DNA of 64,000 nt, from the NCBI GenBank assembly GCA_964030475.1, contig CAXIPT010000003.1, positions 12,503,115 through 12,567,114 on the forward strand, in the 5' to 3' direction. Of this stretch, positions 34,467-46,475 are shown in pieces; positions within the stretch are counted from its first letter, which is position 1; each line of letters opens with the position of its first letter. The position numbers and the translations under genes were made by a program. A model generated the notes under the pieces. That model was not told the origin of the DNA, ran no database searches, and worked only from the letters and a program-made list of their open reading frames with translations. This DNA comes from Tethya wilhelma. Lineage: Eukaryota; Porifera; Demospongiae; Tethyida; Tethyidae.

Positions 34467-35809
34467 GTGTGCCTTTTGTAGACAAACACTTGACACAAGT
34501 ACAAAACCTTTAAAGTGTAAACGTTTGGGGATTCTTGCAACATGTATCATTGCAACACTATCTTTGAACTGCAAATTTCTTGTAATTGTATCTGACAACT
34601 GCCAGTCAGAAGCTGTATGGCAGAATTAGCCAACTCTAGAGATTATATTACGTCAAAAATACTTTCAGTTACTCGGACATTCATGTTCAGAGTGAAGCTC
34701 TCAGTGCCAGTAACCCTGGTCCTACCATGTCTTACCTGGTGGCTGCCTCCTGAAGTAGGAACCATCCTGCCTCGAGGGCGTGGCCTGGGACTGTCAGTCG
34801 CCCCTGGCAACCAGGCAGGGGACCACCGTCAGGAGCAATGTTCTCCCTCACCCACTGGCCATCACTCTGATCACATGATAGTCACATGATCAGCACAAGT
34901 ACGACTCTTGAATGATTAAATTAGCAATTAACCCACATGTTTCAGTATTGCCTGCACTGCCCAGTCAATGTCCGGCTGGTACTTCTCTCTCAGTGTCTTG
35001 TCAGGACCTCAGAACTCTGTCAGGACATTCAACAACATCATGGGTCGTCCCAGCTCCTGGCAGGGGGGATTCCCTGCTAATTTGATCATCCCCAGTCCAC
35101 TATCGTCGACTCTTATCCAATAAATCAGCTGAGACACCATGGCCTCTGCTGCCAGCTGAGATGAGGGAGAGAGATAACCCCCACACACATGTTGACCCTC
35201 TTCCTACCTGGTAGTGCTGGTCTCCTGTGGCTCGGAACAGTTCAGCCAATCCCATTGCATAGAAGCACTCAGCATATGGCTTCCTCTGTACCTTGACTGG
35301 CTTCCCATCCTCTGTGGTGGCAAAGTAGCACCTCTCACTCCCCTCCACCTTCACACAGCTCATCAGGAACTCCCCTCCTAGCAACACAGGGGGGCAGGAT
35401 GATCAGAGAGTGGGTCTAGAGCAATGGTGGGTACCTTTGATGGCAGCATCCAGCATCTCTGAGGTGTGGTAGTCGGCCAGTGTGTTGTACAGCTTACAGT
35501 ACATCCATACCTTGGTGTGTGTGAGTGTGGGGGTGGTTATAGCGTGCTAGTGGGACAGTGTGAGGCTCCTACCTGTCTGCCCAGCAGCCAAGAGTATTTG
35601 GTGGTGTCATAAACCTCTCCACTTCTCGACAAACAGCAGTAGAATCCACTGAGATAGAGAGTCAGTATTAAACAATGAGAGAGAGATATCAGACTATTGG
35701 ATGGTGGAACTCCTTACCCGTGCTTCAGGTCATGAGAGTGTGTTGTCCAGAACCTCATAACAGAGTCCAGTTCTCTCTTGAACTGTTCAACGTACTGACT
35801 AGCTTCCAT
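33771..35809 (-). CDS. RENBP: N-acylglucosamine 2-epimerase (RENBP), with one in-frame TGA
   Basis: Interconverts N-acetylglucosamine and N-acetylmannosamine in amino-sugar and sialic acid metabolism; an (alpha/alpha)6-barrel enzyme. Exons from the ATG at 35809: [20 protein letters not shown]...; [60 protein letters not shown]..., [40 protein letters not shown]...; [20 protein letters not shown]..., [32 protein letters not shown]..., [20 protein letters not shown]; and [35 protein letters not shown], ending at 33771. The family's [22 protein letters not shown] and KGCFHVPR motifs are intact. In the fifth exon the frame reads [11 protein letters not shown] (35011-35009), [11 protein letters not shown]. 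The start lies 178 bp from the divergent srGAP-like start. Confidence 0.9.
34426..34461. repeat. (GT)n microsatellite in a RENBP intron
   Basis: GT run adjacent to the start of the RENBP exon at about 34410. On the gene strand it is (AC)n and lies just upstream of the acceptor. Confidence 0.85.
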
Positions 35810-35869
35810 ATTGTGTGACTAGGTATGTAGGTGGGGCTCACTATTCAGCTGCTATTGTCTCTTAGTTCT

Positions 35870-35880
35870 ACGCATGCGCA
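35870..35880. promoter_or_regulatory. NRF-1-like palindrome in the RENBP/srGAP shared promoter
   Basis: ACGCATGCGCA lies between divergent start codons at 35809 (-) and 35988 (+). It differs from the NRF-1 consensus core TGCGCATGCGCA only at its first bases. Confidence 0.5.
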
Positions 35881-35987
35881 GTAAAATGATAAGTGAGGCG
35901 TGGCTCAATTCCCTCACGTGATTTTTGTTAATCAGCACCTATTTACGAAGTTTTCACAAGAGGGTCCACGGCTCCACTCTCATCATC

Positions 35988-38900
35988 ATGGCGAGCAAGC
36001 GTGGCCCCGATTTGGAGACGCAACTCAAAGGTACTCGTAGCAGTAGCTAGCCAGATCTGTGCGCCGCGATCTGGACCATTTAGTGTGCGTCCTATTGAAA
36101 TATAGCGACAAATTGGTTGGCTTGTAGAGGGTCTTCTGTTTCCGTGTTCAATCAACCACCCGTTGGTGGAATAGCCGCGGGGGGTCCTACGCTACAGCCT
36201 CTGTATGGCTCACATGCTAACACACTCTCTCTGTCTGTAGATATTCGCAAGCAGCTGAATGACCAGCTGGGATCTCTGGACTTCAGGATGGACTCCAAGC
36301 TGTCTCTCCTCTCAGAGTACCAGGAGTTCTTCAAGCGTCGCGGTGAGGTGGAGTATGACTATGCCAGGAGTCTGGAGAGGCTCTGTGAGAGGTTTGAGAA
36401 GAACACCAAACAGAGAAGCATCAAGTGAGTGTGTTTGTGTGCGTGTGCCTCAGCTGTAGCTGTGCCTGTACCACTACATCACTACCTGTGGGAGTGTGTG
36501 TGTGTGTGTGTGTGTGTGTTAGCAGCAGCTGCTGTATTACCCCCCACTAGGAACGAGGTACGATCAACCTTTAACCTCTGGTCCACCCTGCTGGCCGAGN
36601 ATGGTAATTTTTGTCAAAATCTCACTTGACCAAAGGCTATAATCCATGGTTTTTGATGATTTTCATCAAAATTTAAATCTGGCAATAAACCCTACCATTT
36701 GAAAGATCTCTTTGTGCTGATCACAATGGTACCAATCCCAACTCAACACGACCTTCCTAGGCTGAGATATTCTTGATAATGTGTGTAGAACCTAAACCAT
36801 CATACAGTAATGAGAAACCAAGAACCTAAAACCATCATATGTGATGAGAAACCAAGAACCCAGTAACACAATACCAGGCCTATCTCAGCCTAGGAAGGTC
36901 ATATTGAGATGGGACTGGCACCATTGTGGTCAGAGCCATGGTTTTTGATCAAAATTTAAATCTGGCATCAAAAAATATATCATTTGAAAGATCTCTTCAC
37001 ACGAATCAGAATGGTACTGATCCCAGCTCAATACGATATTCCTAGGCTGAGATATTGTTGATAATGTGTTGAGAACCTAAACCATCAGTCCTTTCCTTGC
37101 GAAGAGTCTGGCAAGCCAGACTATATTCATCATGTCATGCAGTACATGTGGCCTGACTGGTACAGGCTAGCTGAATATCAGCTTTAGAGCAGTATAAAAA
37201 TTAGTATAACCGTTCAAGTTTTACCATTCCACTGATTTTCTTACTGAGCCAGATCTATTGGCTCAGAACTAGGCTGACACACGGATCAGGCTTTGCTATG
37301 TGTGATTTACTCAGTGCTGCTTCATCACACTGAGAGTTGCGATGTGGCTGTGACAGTGTCACTGTGCACCTACAAGGTGATTGTTTTTCAAATACGTGAA
37401 CTCGTAGTACTCATGTAGCTATGATGCACTCTTACACAGTGTAATTAGCATGTGCTAGCTAGCTAGTTGAATGTGCCGAGGCTTGTGCACCATCGGTGCC
37501 TTCATTGCTATTGTACTAGCTATTGTAATATGTATTTCTCTCTCTCCTTCTTTGCTTGCAGTGTCTCCGTGGCAACAGCGCCTCTCAGTGAAGAAAGTGA
37601 GGAATCATCTCAACAGAAAGAACCCACTCCACCACCCACTGAAGCCACACCCCCACCAGTTGAGGCCACACCCCCTCCAGAGGATGTCCTGCCTCCTACT
37701 AGTCCCTTGGCTGATGAGCTATCGACGCTGGATGCTGCCATGAAGGAGTTGAATGCCAGCGTCAATGACCTGGGGGAGCAGCTGGAGGAGCAGGAGGCTC
37801 CGCCCACTGTCACGGAGGAGGGGGCCTCCGAGGAAGAGGACGAGTCAGAGTCCGAGGACGAAGAAGGTAGGATTACATCATTATGATGTCATCAGTATTT
37901 ACTGGTATAATAGTGTTGCAACTGCCTACCAGCAATTATAGAATTTTGATTCTATTTAATGCCCACCTGTTACCCTTCCAGATGTTCCTAAGATCAATGC
38001 GGTTGCTGTCCATGACTACACTGCTCGTAGTGACAAGGAGCTCAGCTTCAAGAGGGGGGAGTCCCTGCACGTCATTGAGAAGACCGCTGACCATAACTGG
38101 TGGGATGGCTTCTACAATGGGAGGCGTGGCTTCATCCCCGTGGCCTATGTTGAGATATCGGAGGTGGCCAAACCAGCTCTGTCAGCTCCTCTCCCTGTCC
38201 CGCCCCCCAGAGCTCCCGCTCGTAAGTCCAGCATGCCTCAGGAGGCTGATGAAAATGCCCCTGCTATAACGACCACTAAAGTACCGACTGAGAGTACCAT
38301 TGTCGAGGAGAGTGAGTCCCCCCGTCAGGTCCTGTCCCCCGAGGGAGAGAGGGACGTCAAGACACCTGACGTCAAGATTGATTCACCCGAACCAGATGAA
38401 ACTCCGCCCCCTGCAGAGTCGGAGGTCAAGAAGCCAGCCACCCCTCGCAGTGCTGGGTCAGTGAAGGCCATCACCTCAAAGTTCCAGACCCCAGAACCAC
38501 CTCAGCAGCCTCGTGTGCTCGTTGAACCGCGACACAGACGCCAGCTCTCTGACCAGGTGCGTAAACCTCTCTCAGAGAACGAGGGCATATCCCAACGCAC
38601 AGCGTCAGGGGGGAGCAAGGTGGGAATGATCTCATCGCAGTTTGAGACGAAGACGACTGCAGCCCCCCCACCTCCGACCAAACCAAAGCCTCACCATCTG
38701 CAGCATTTCCCGCCAACATCTCCTGTGGAGTCTTCACAGCAGCAGGGGGCATTTCCTATCATGTCTCATCCCAAGGCGGGAGCATTGCCCAGCGCATCAC
38801 CACTGCAGCAGATAGCAATGCAGAGCCAAGTCCAGAAGCCACCAGTTCAAGTCCAGAAGCCTCCAGCCCAGCTAAGGAAGCCTGCCTCCTCCAAGCCAAC

Positions 38901-39087
38901 CAAGGGAGGATCTTTCAAACGGAAAGAAAAGGGGAAGGCCGAAGGAATCACCAAACCTCCCCCTCCAGCGAAGCCTGTCCCGCCCCCCGGTAAAGCATCA
39001 CTCCGGGATAAGACTGCTGAGTTGAATGCCGAGTTTCAAGCGAAGGCTTTAGCTCGTAGAAAGGCAGCAGAGGACAGCCCGAAGTAG
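35988..39087 (+). CDS. F-BAR/SH3 protein, srGAP-like, middle lost at an assembly gap
   Basis: Family role: membrane-bending Rho GTPase regulators of the actin cytoskeleton. Exon 1 (from 35988) reads MASKRGPDLETQLK. Exon 2 (36240-36424) gives the F-BAR start DIRKQLNDQLGSLDFRMDSK..., RRGEVEYDYARSLERLCERF. Exon 3 (about 36551-36599) reads NEVRSTFNLWSTLLAE and breaks at the n at 36600. The rest of the F-BAR domain, and a RhoGAP domain if present, are absent. Coding resumes at about 37561 (SVATAPLSEESEESSQQKEP), with a Pro/Glu-rich linker, an acidic stretch, an SH3 domain (AVHDYTARSDKELSFKRGES, NWWDGFYNGRRGFIPVAYVE, from about 37981) and a Pro-rich tail with PPPTKPKP motifs, stopping at 39085-39087. 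F-BAR plus C-terminal SH3 fits srGAP; without the GAP domain, another F-BAR/SH3 family cannot be excluded. Confidence 0.8.
36601..37095. repeat. Dispersed repeat with direct and inverted internal copies
   Basis: 36640-36830 and 36940-37090 are imperfect direct repeats (TGGTTTTTGAT...CAAAATTTAAATCTGGCA, ATTTGAAAGATCTCTT, TCCTAGGCTGAGATATT). Between them, 36880-36935 carries part of the same unit in inverse orientation (CTCAGCCTAGGAAGGTCATA). Related pieces occur at 6910-6960 and about 50400-50440. It begins right at the n, so its left boundary is unknown. Confidence 0.7.
37474..37505. repeat. Solo terminal motif of the GCCGAGGCTT family
   Basis: GTGCCGAGGCTTGTGCACCATCGGTGCCTTCAT matches the hairpin end found at 5734-5755, 10312-10345 and 52694-52728. 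Here it lies in the srGAP-like intron, about 55 bases before the coding exon resumes. Confidence 0.6.
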
Positions 39088-39218
39088 GCATCTAATCACC
39101 AATTTAAGACCTTTTTTCCAGCAAATAATGTTATTTTAGCAGTGTCTAATAATTATGTATGCATGCATTGAAATTGTATGGTGAATAATGTCCAAGTATG
39201 TGTGTGTGTGATCAATGA

Positions 39219-40290
39219 ATGTCCTCTAGTTGGTTCCTCACAAAATTAATATTTATGAAGCACCAAAGGTCAAAGGTGAATATGCTAGTATGCGATACTG
39301 ACGACCCATTACCAACTGGTCTAGCGATGACTACAGAAGGCATCCTCAACATGGAGGAGAAGGAGAGAGAGGCCTACCCCGGCAGGAGCGGACAGGTCAA
39401 ATCCAATCCGAGGCGCCACGACCTCTGCCAGAAGAGATTGAACCGCTCGGTGACCCGCAGTAAGAAATCTAGGCAGAGAATTGACTCAATGACTCATCTA
39501 TGTGAAACTATGATATTTGCCTGCTTGCAGGTCCATATGTGAGGTATATGATGGATGCAATGAAGAAAGTTGGATGGTAGGTGTCTCTCTTTGTACACAC
39601 ACACACACACACACACTGGTCGCTATGTGTTAATTAATTAATTGCATGCAGTGAGGTGAATGTTGACAAGCACCTGGTGTGTGAGCCATGTGGACCTTAC
39701 GTGGCAGGAGGCTATGATCCCTACACACAGCAGGTATGGGTACTCTTTGTTTGAAGCTAACTTTCCATTTGTGGGACAAGACTGCATGGAACAGATTAGA
39801 CACCTGAGGGTGTCAATGGTTGTGAAATGGGAGTGCTGGGTTTCATCATGCCGTATCAATCTATGAGCGTATGTAAAGTCAGCAAACCATTTATCAAGTC
39901 TTTCCGATTGCAGCATAAAGACAACTGTTTGGCTGAGTTTAGTTCACTTTTTTTGGTGCTAGACCTTTTGCTTCTGTGTAGCATACAATTAGCTATGATG
40001 TAATGGATATATCTCCTCTCAGATTGTGCTGTGTGAGAACAACATCTACTCTCAGGGTCACATGAACGACACCCTCACTCATGAGCTGGTCCACACCTAT
40101 GACTACTGCAGGGCTCACTTGGATTGGAGCAACTTGGAGCACCTAGCCTGCACCGAGGTGAGGGCAGCCAACCTCAGTGGGGAGTGCTTCTTCTGGAAGG
40201 AGACATTTGCACGCTTCAAGTTCGGCTGGAGGAAGCATCACCAGGTGAGATGATGGTAGTTGTATTGTGACCTGCCGGGTAATGATCTCT

Positions 40291-40332
<42 letters not shown>

Positions 40333-40470
40333 GATTGTGTGAGGGAGAGAGCGAGCAAGTCTGTGCTGTGTGTGAGAGATGTATCAGAGGAAGAGGTCAA
40401 AAAGGTCATGGACAAGGTGTTTGATAGATGTTTCAAAGACACTGTTCCTTTTGAGAGGGTCCCTCCATAA
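39219..40470 (+). CDS. ATP23: Mitochondrial inner membrane metalloprotease ATP23
   Basis: Intermembrane-space zinc protease; in yeast it also matures ATP synthase subunit 6. The zinc site HELVH ([17 protein letters not shown]) lies in the exon at about 40023-40243, which continues [16 protein letters not shown], a family signature. Upstream exons give [20 protein letters not shown]..., [16 protein letters not shown] and [20 protein letters not shown] (metal- or disulfide-linked Cys). The last exon (40331-40470) gives [20 protein letters not shown]... and [13 protein letters not shown], stop at 40468-40470. The start is uncertain: ATG codons at 39219, 39258, 39282 and 39327 are all in frame; I give the longest. 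Length and exon order otherwise fit the family. The gene is convergent with STIMATE. Confidence 0.9.
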
Positions 40471-40776
40471 GACAGACAGAGAGAGAGACTAGCACCACCA
40501 CCACCATAGATATATTGATTTGTATGAGCTGCTAAGAAATTATGTACAATCTATTTATTTATTTATGTATTATAAAATTTCAAGTCTTGTACATATAATA
40601 ATAATTATAATAATAATTATAACAACATAAAAATAAAATAATATTCAAACTGATTCACAACATCATGATAGTGCAGCCTCTGCACTCACATTAGTCACAT
40701 ACAGGCCGAATACACAGACAGTCCAGAACACATACACACAATACATTGTACAAATGATTCCACTAAAAACCTGCTG
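40471..40776. other. Short convergent intergenic region
   Basis: AT-rich, with a TTTATTTA/ATAATAATTATAATAATAA run (about 40548-40640). Contains the 3' ends of ATP23 and of one STIMATE copy. Nothing else seen. Confidence 0.6.
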
Positions 40777-41144
40777 CTATCTTTCGTCCAATTCTTGTCC
40801 ATTAGCTAGTGGTTGTGTTACTATGGCAACAGACAGATGTCTCTGCTGTATGGCCACGCCCTCTTCCTCCGACTCTGAACAACTCTCCTCTTGTCTTGAG
40901 AGACGGTTGTAACGAGCGTTGCCCCTGTGATAATGAACACTGGAGGTAGCATCCATCTTGCTCTTTCTCTTCCTCATTAGAATACTGTCCACAATCCAAA
41001 ACATAATGACCTGAGTGGGAGGGTGTGGTCAAGGGGGTGTGGCCTAATGAACTAGAACTAGCTTACATTGACTATGAAGGGAACAATGAAGATGACAATA
41101 GCTATCCTCAGCTTCTCATTCCGAGGCAGGATCCTGCCAACCTG

Positions 41145-41165
<21 letters not shown>
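40655..41165. repeat. Segment duplicated at 41181-41690 (assembly overlap)
   Basis: The two stretches are almost identical (last two STIMATE exons plus 3' flank) and meet at the n at 41180, inside a (GA)n run. Differences are single bases (for example CTGCTGCTATC versus ATGTTGCTATC, AAGAGCAAG versus AAGATCAAG) and microsatellite length, as expected of two haplotypes. Confidence 0.9.
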
Positions 41166-41179
<14 letters not shown>

Positions 41180-41675
41180 NTTCACAACATCATGATAGTG
41201 CAGCCTCTGCACTCACATTAGTCACATACAGGCCGAATACACAGACAGTCCAGAACACACACACACACACAATACATTGTACAAATGATTCCACTAAAAA
41301 CATGTTGCTATCTTTCGTCCAATTCTCGTCCATTAGCTAGTGGTTGTGTTACTATGGCAACAGACAGATGTCTCTGCTGTATGGCCACGCCCTCTTCCTC
41401 CGACTCTGAACAACTCTCCTCTTGTCTTGAGAGACGGTTGTAACGAGCGTTGCCCCTGTGATAATGAACACTGGAGGTAGCGTCCATCTTGATCTTTCTC
41501 TTCCTCATTAGAATACTGTCCACAATCCAAAACATAATGACCTGAGTGGGAGGGTGTGGTCAAGGGGTGTGGCCTAATGAACTAGAACTAGCTTACATTG
41601 ACTATGAAGGGAACAATGAAGATGACAATAGCTATCCTCAGCTTTTCATTTCGAGGCAGGATCCTGCCAACCTGA

Positions 41676-41721
<46 letters not shown>

Positions 41722-41881
41722 TGACCATGAGTGAACTAGCTAGCTATGGAGGTAGAGGATCTCTCACCTCCTTCAAGTAAGGGATGAGAACCAGAGGTCC
41801 TATGAGCAGCTTCTCTACAAACATCACCAGCAGATAGACCAGACACTGCAGCAGCCAATAGTGGCACATGAAGGGATCACC

Positions 41882-41922
<41 letters not shown>

Positions 41923-42406
41923 TTGTTGTATTATAGTTCTGGCACTAGGGGAGGATAACAGAGCAACAACAGTAAAATGTTTAGTGCAACACTTTACCAA
42001 TCACATACACTGTACACAGGTACACAAAAAGTTATAACTCAAACATTTAAAGTTATAACTTATGAAAAGTGGCAATAACTGCAAAGCTCTATAACTACAA
42101 CACGAATAGTTATCTCAATCATACATGTAATTACAATCTTTATTAATCTTTGTTGGCCTAGAAATCAGGTATCGACTAGTGAGACTGGGAGAGGTCAGTG
42201 AGACCAGTGGCAGTTCACAGAGGGAGCACTTAGGGAGCACTTAGGGAGCACTTATTGTGTGTGAGTTATGACTCACCATATTCTCCAGACTTGAGTGCTG
42301 TGACATCATAACGCCTCACCAACCAGGAGACGATCTTCAGGAGGAGAAAGATGAGAAAGAGACCAATTGTTGAATCAAGAAGGAAGGAGACTAGGTACCT
42401 GAGGGG

Positions 42407-42470
<64 letters not shown>

Positions 42471-42961
42471 TGGATCACTATAGCTGGCAGCATCATTATG
42501 AACAGTGACTGGTTCTTACGATGTGCACTCCTTCTCAATGAAGAACGAGGAGAGAGCTAGATTGAGGAAATGAATCTCCAACATCCCCAGAGCCTGCTTT
42601 GTTGTGTCAGCCACCCTGGGACAAATATATATATCATCCTCACATAATTTAAATTTTACAATTAAACCAAGTATACAAACACCTACCATATCCAGAAAGG
42701 CCTCCTCTCCGCTGCTGGCTCGCGGAATCTCTTCACTATAAAGTGCAAACAATGCAGAACATGATTCAGTACAAGCTACTACTATAAACCTAGCACTTGT
42801 AGAGCTCCTCTCTTAGTTTCCTTACATATGAGGGTCGAGAAGGCCAGCACGCCCAGCACCGACTGTAGAATGAAGCTGTAACCTTGAGTCAAGTTACACA
42901 GCTCGCCACTCGAGAAGTGCTGTGAGTTGTTGTTACTTCCAACGCTAACATTATCAGCCAT
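40777..42961 (-). CDS. STIMATE (TMEM110), ER regulator of STIM/Orai calcium entry
   Basis: Multi-pass ER membrane protein that helps STIM1 activation in store-operated calcium entry. From the ATG at 42961: MADNVSVGSNNNSQHFSSGE...YSFILQSVLGVLAFSTL (TM1); KRFREPAAERRPFWIW, the family signature; DTTKQALGMLEIHFLNLALS (TM2); YLVSFLLDSTIGLFLIFLLL (TM3); SGEYGDPFMCHYWLLQCLVY... (TM4); LRIAIVIFIVPFIVN (TM5) continuing VIMFWIVDSILMRKRK; then a Ser/Glu-rich tail. The final exons exist twice: stop at 41308 in the copy continuous with upstream exons, and at 40777 beyond the n at 41180. The biological gene most likely ends once. The start is 107 bp from the divergent CPT2 start. Confidence 0.9.
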
Positions 42962-43068
42962 TCTTTTGTCAACACAGCACCTTTATTGCCAAAAGTGTGG
43001 GTGGGTGGGAGGGCATTAATTAGAATTATGGTGTACATTAATTAGAGACAATAGATTGGCACTCCCAA

Positions 43069-46000
43069 ATGGCTCATCTTCTGTTCAGAAAGGTATATAC
43101 AATAAAATTAAAAGACACTACTGGTAGCAGTGTAAGCTGGTGTGTTTGTGTTTGTCTCCCTCCAGTCTCAGTGCTGTGGTGCCTTGTGTGGGAGGGCCTT
43201 CCAGAGGGGTGTCTCCACCTCGCCCCTCTGCTGTGCTAGTGAGGACTACTACATCCAACAGAGCAAGGTGCCCACACTCCACTTCCAGGCCAGCCTCCCT
43301 CGACTGCCAGTGCCCAAGTTAGAGGACTCCCTGAGGCGCTACCTGGCTGCTCTAAGGCCAGTGGCTGTCAGCGATGATCAGTATGAGACCACAGTGAGAC
43401 TGGCGGACGAGTTTGGGAGGGAGGGAGGACAAGGTCAAAGTACGTCAGGAGAAGATGGCTGGGATTGAGAGACGAAATGATTTATTTTTCTTTCAGTTTT
43501 ACAGAAGCAACTGGTGGAAAACAACTCCCGCAACAAGCATACCAGTTACATCGCAGGTACAGAGCTGTACTCTGTCTATGTCCTTGTTGATTCACCCCTC
43601 TCTCACCCTTCAGAGCCATGGTACGACATGTATCTGAGGTCGCGGGACCCTCTGGTGCTCAACTACAACCCATTCCTTGCCTTCAAGGAGGACCCAGACA
43701 TGAGGGACCAGGTAGGTAGGCCAGCGGACCATCTAGTGCTAGTGTTAGCTGATGTCTCTCCTTCAGGCACTGAGAGCTGCTAACTTCATCCGATCAGCAG
43801 TCAGGTTTGACAACGCCCTGAGAGCAGGCAAGTTGGAGCCTGATGTGTTCCATCTCAACCCAGCCAAGTCAGACACACAGAACTTCAGGAACCTCATCAG
43901 GTAAGGAGCGGAGGGACCTCAATACACAGCTTATGTCATGTTATTGCTTAGCAGCATTATCTCCTTTACCAACATTGATAGTGGCCAGCATTACTGCAAT
44001 AATTATTGACATTTTATCTGTCCTGAGTTTGCACAAAATCTAGTTGAAACAATATGGATTCTCAGGAAAGAGGGAAGGATTAACTGGTAGCTGTCTATTT
44101 CTTACAATGGTGCAGGTTTGTTCCCAGGAGGTTTGCCTGGTATGGTGCGTATCTTGTGAAGGCGTTCCCCCTGGACATGAGCCAGTACCCCCGTCTCTTC
44201 AACAGCACCCGCCTCCCCAGGAGAGGCAGGGATGAGTTCTACACTGCCCCTGGTGAGGCCATCTCGCCTCAGTTCATAGTGGTGATGAGGAACAACCATT
44301 ACTACAAGATGGACGTCGCAGAGAAGGATGGTGAGAGATAAAGTTATGATCAGAAAATTGTCAAAAGTTTTCTAAGTAGCAACAGTGAACTCAGAGCATT
44401 AGTCAGAAATTCGACTCAGATTAATATAAATTATATCTAATTTTATATAATTAAAGTGAATGGGAAGCATCAAAGATACACCTGTCCATTTGTATATCTG
44501 TTGAATGATGTCATTATGCAGGCACACCCCTCTCAGTGGAGACCCTCTGCCAGAGGCTGGATGGGATTCTCTCTCAGGAGGCCACACCCTCTGCCACGCC
44601 CATAGGATACCTGACTGGCATTGACAGAGACAAGTGGGCGGAGCTTCGGCTCAAACTAGATGAGAAGAATCGTTCAAGCATGAAGAGCATTGATGATGCA
44701 ATGTTTGTGCTGTGTTTGGATGACCAGGAGGTGACCACGTCCACCGACCTCTCCCACCTCATGCTCCATAACTATGGCTCCAACAGGTGAGTAGCATTAT
44801 GTAATGGTTACATCATAGGCAGCATTATGTGTAGGTAGGTTACATCACCAGCTAGGTGCAGGTTTCTCGGGCATTCACCCACCGAGGGCCAGGGGGAAAT
44901 GGTTTCTTATATTGTTCTGATTGGACCAAACAAGGGAGATGAATATCTAGATATAAACATGAAGTGTATATGAGATTCATCAACCTCATTTTGAGCTATC
45001 CAATTGGTCAAATGGCTACAAAAATAATAGTACATCCGCTAAATTTAGATGATTTCTTGAAAAGTAAATCTGCCAATTGTGGATGATTTCTATAAACCTG
45101 CAGCTACTGTTAGTAAGAAACAAAATATATGACATCATGCACGTCACATTTGTACCCCAGCTGATGCAAACACAATACGTACTTATAGTATGGAAAACAC
45201 CCACACAAACACCTGCTCATGCTCGCCCCTAAAATGTCGTAGGTATTTGCTAATTATTTGTGATCGTATCATATTTGTTGGTAGGTATTATGACAAGTCC
45301 TTCTCTCTGATCGTGGCAAAGAAAGGCATGGCAGCCATCAACTTTGAGCATGCCTGGGGGGACGGGGTGGCGGTGCTGAGGTTCTTCAACGAGATCTACA
45401 AAGACACCAAGGAACAAGTCACACACAGACAGCCGACCATGGAGGGCGTGGCACCACTGACCTTTGAACTCTCTAGTGAGCTGCAGCTGGCAGTGGAGGA
45501 AGCAAAGAAGATGGTAGAAGAGCAGTGCCAGTCCCTCAGTGTCAACACCATGCAGTACATGAAGCACGGCAAGAATGAGATCAAGAGGTTCAAGTTGAGC
45601 CCGGATGGAGTCATGCAAGTTGCCTTTCAGGTGGGATCCTGTCCTGGCAATAGTTATTGTTGTCCTGTCCTGATAATTGATGATATCTGTTCTATTGTTT
45701 GTCCTGATCAATGTCCTGACAGTTGGCCTACTATCGTCTGTGCAAGACCTGTGTCCCCACCTATGAGTCGTGCAGTACCGCAGCCTTCAAACACGGTCGC
45801 ACTGAGACCATCAGGTCAGCCAGTGTGGCCAGCAGGAGCTGTGCGGAGGTGTTCCATCCGGACCACCCAGCTGGTGTGGAGGAGATGACTGCTAAACTGA
45901 AGGCAGCGGTCGACCATCACAGCACGCTAGTGAAGGAGGCTGCAATGGGTCAGTGATGCACCTTGTCCTGGTAGCAGTAGTAATGATAATTGTCCTGTCC

Positions 46001-46331
46001 TGCAGGTCAAGGCTTTGATCGTCATTTGTTTGGCCTGAAGACGCTGGCAGAGACTCAAGGACAGTCTGTGCCTCTGTTCGAGGACCCTGCCTATCGCCAT
46101 CTCAATCATATCATCCTCTCTACCAGCACCCTCAGTGCGGACAGTGTGCTGATTGGAGGGTTTGCCCCCGTCACCCCAGATGGGTACGGGGTCGGCTATG
46201 GTGTTCAGGACGACTGGTTGGGCTCACAGGTGTCGACGTACCCAACCAGGGATGGGTCAGAGTTCAACCATCACCTTGAGAAGGTGCTGGGGGATGTGTT
46301 TGCTGTCCTCCATGGAAACAACTTCAAATAG
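43069..46331 (+). CDS. CPT2: Carnitine O-palmitoyltransferase 2, mitochondrial (CPT2)
   Basis: Inner-membrane matrix-side enzyme that regenerates long-chain acyl-CoA from acylcarnitine for beta-oxidation. Exon 1 (43069-43092) reads MAHLLFRK; exon 2 continues [20 protein letters not shown], a basic, hydroxylated presequence. Then [20 protein letters not shown] (carnitine acyltransferase N-terminus), [81 protein letters not shown] with catalytic His in Hxxx[29 protein letters not shown], and the C-terminal [40 protein letters not shown], stop at 46329-46331. Full family length. Introns are short except the one at 44788-45285. Confidence 0.95.
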
Positions 46332-46475
46332 AGAACAATTTAGTTTTCCAATTCAATCTTTTGTGTATTCTAATAATGTTTGTACTTTGCAAGGATCATA
46401 ATATTATGGCTCATGGCCTTGTGTGTGTGTGTGTGCATCCAGTATGATGTGTTGCTCTGCGCATGCTGACATATA

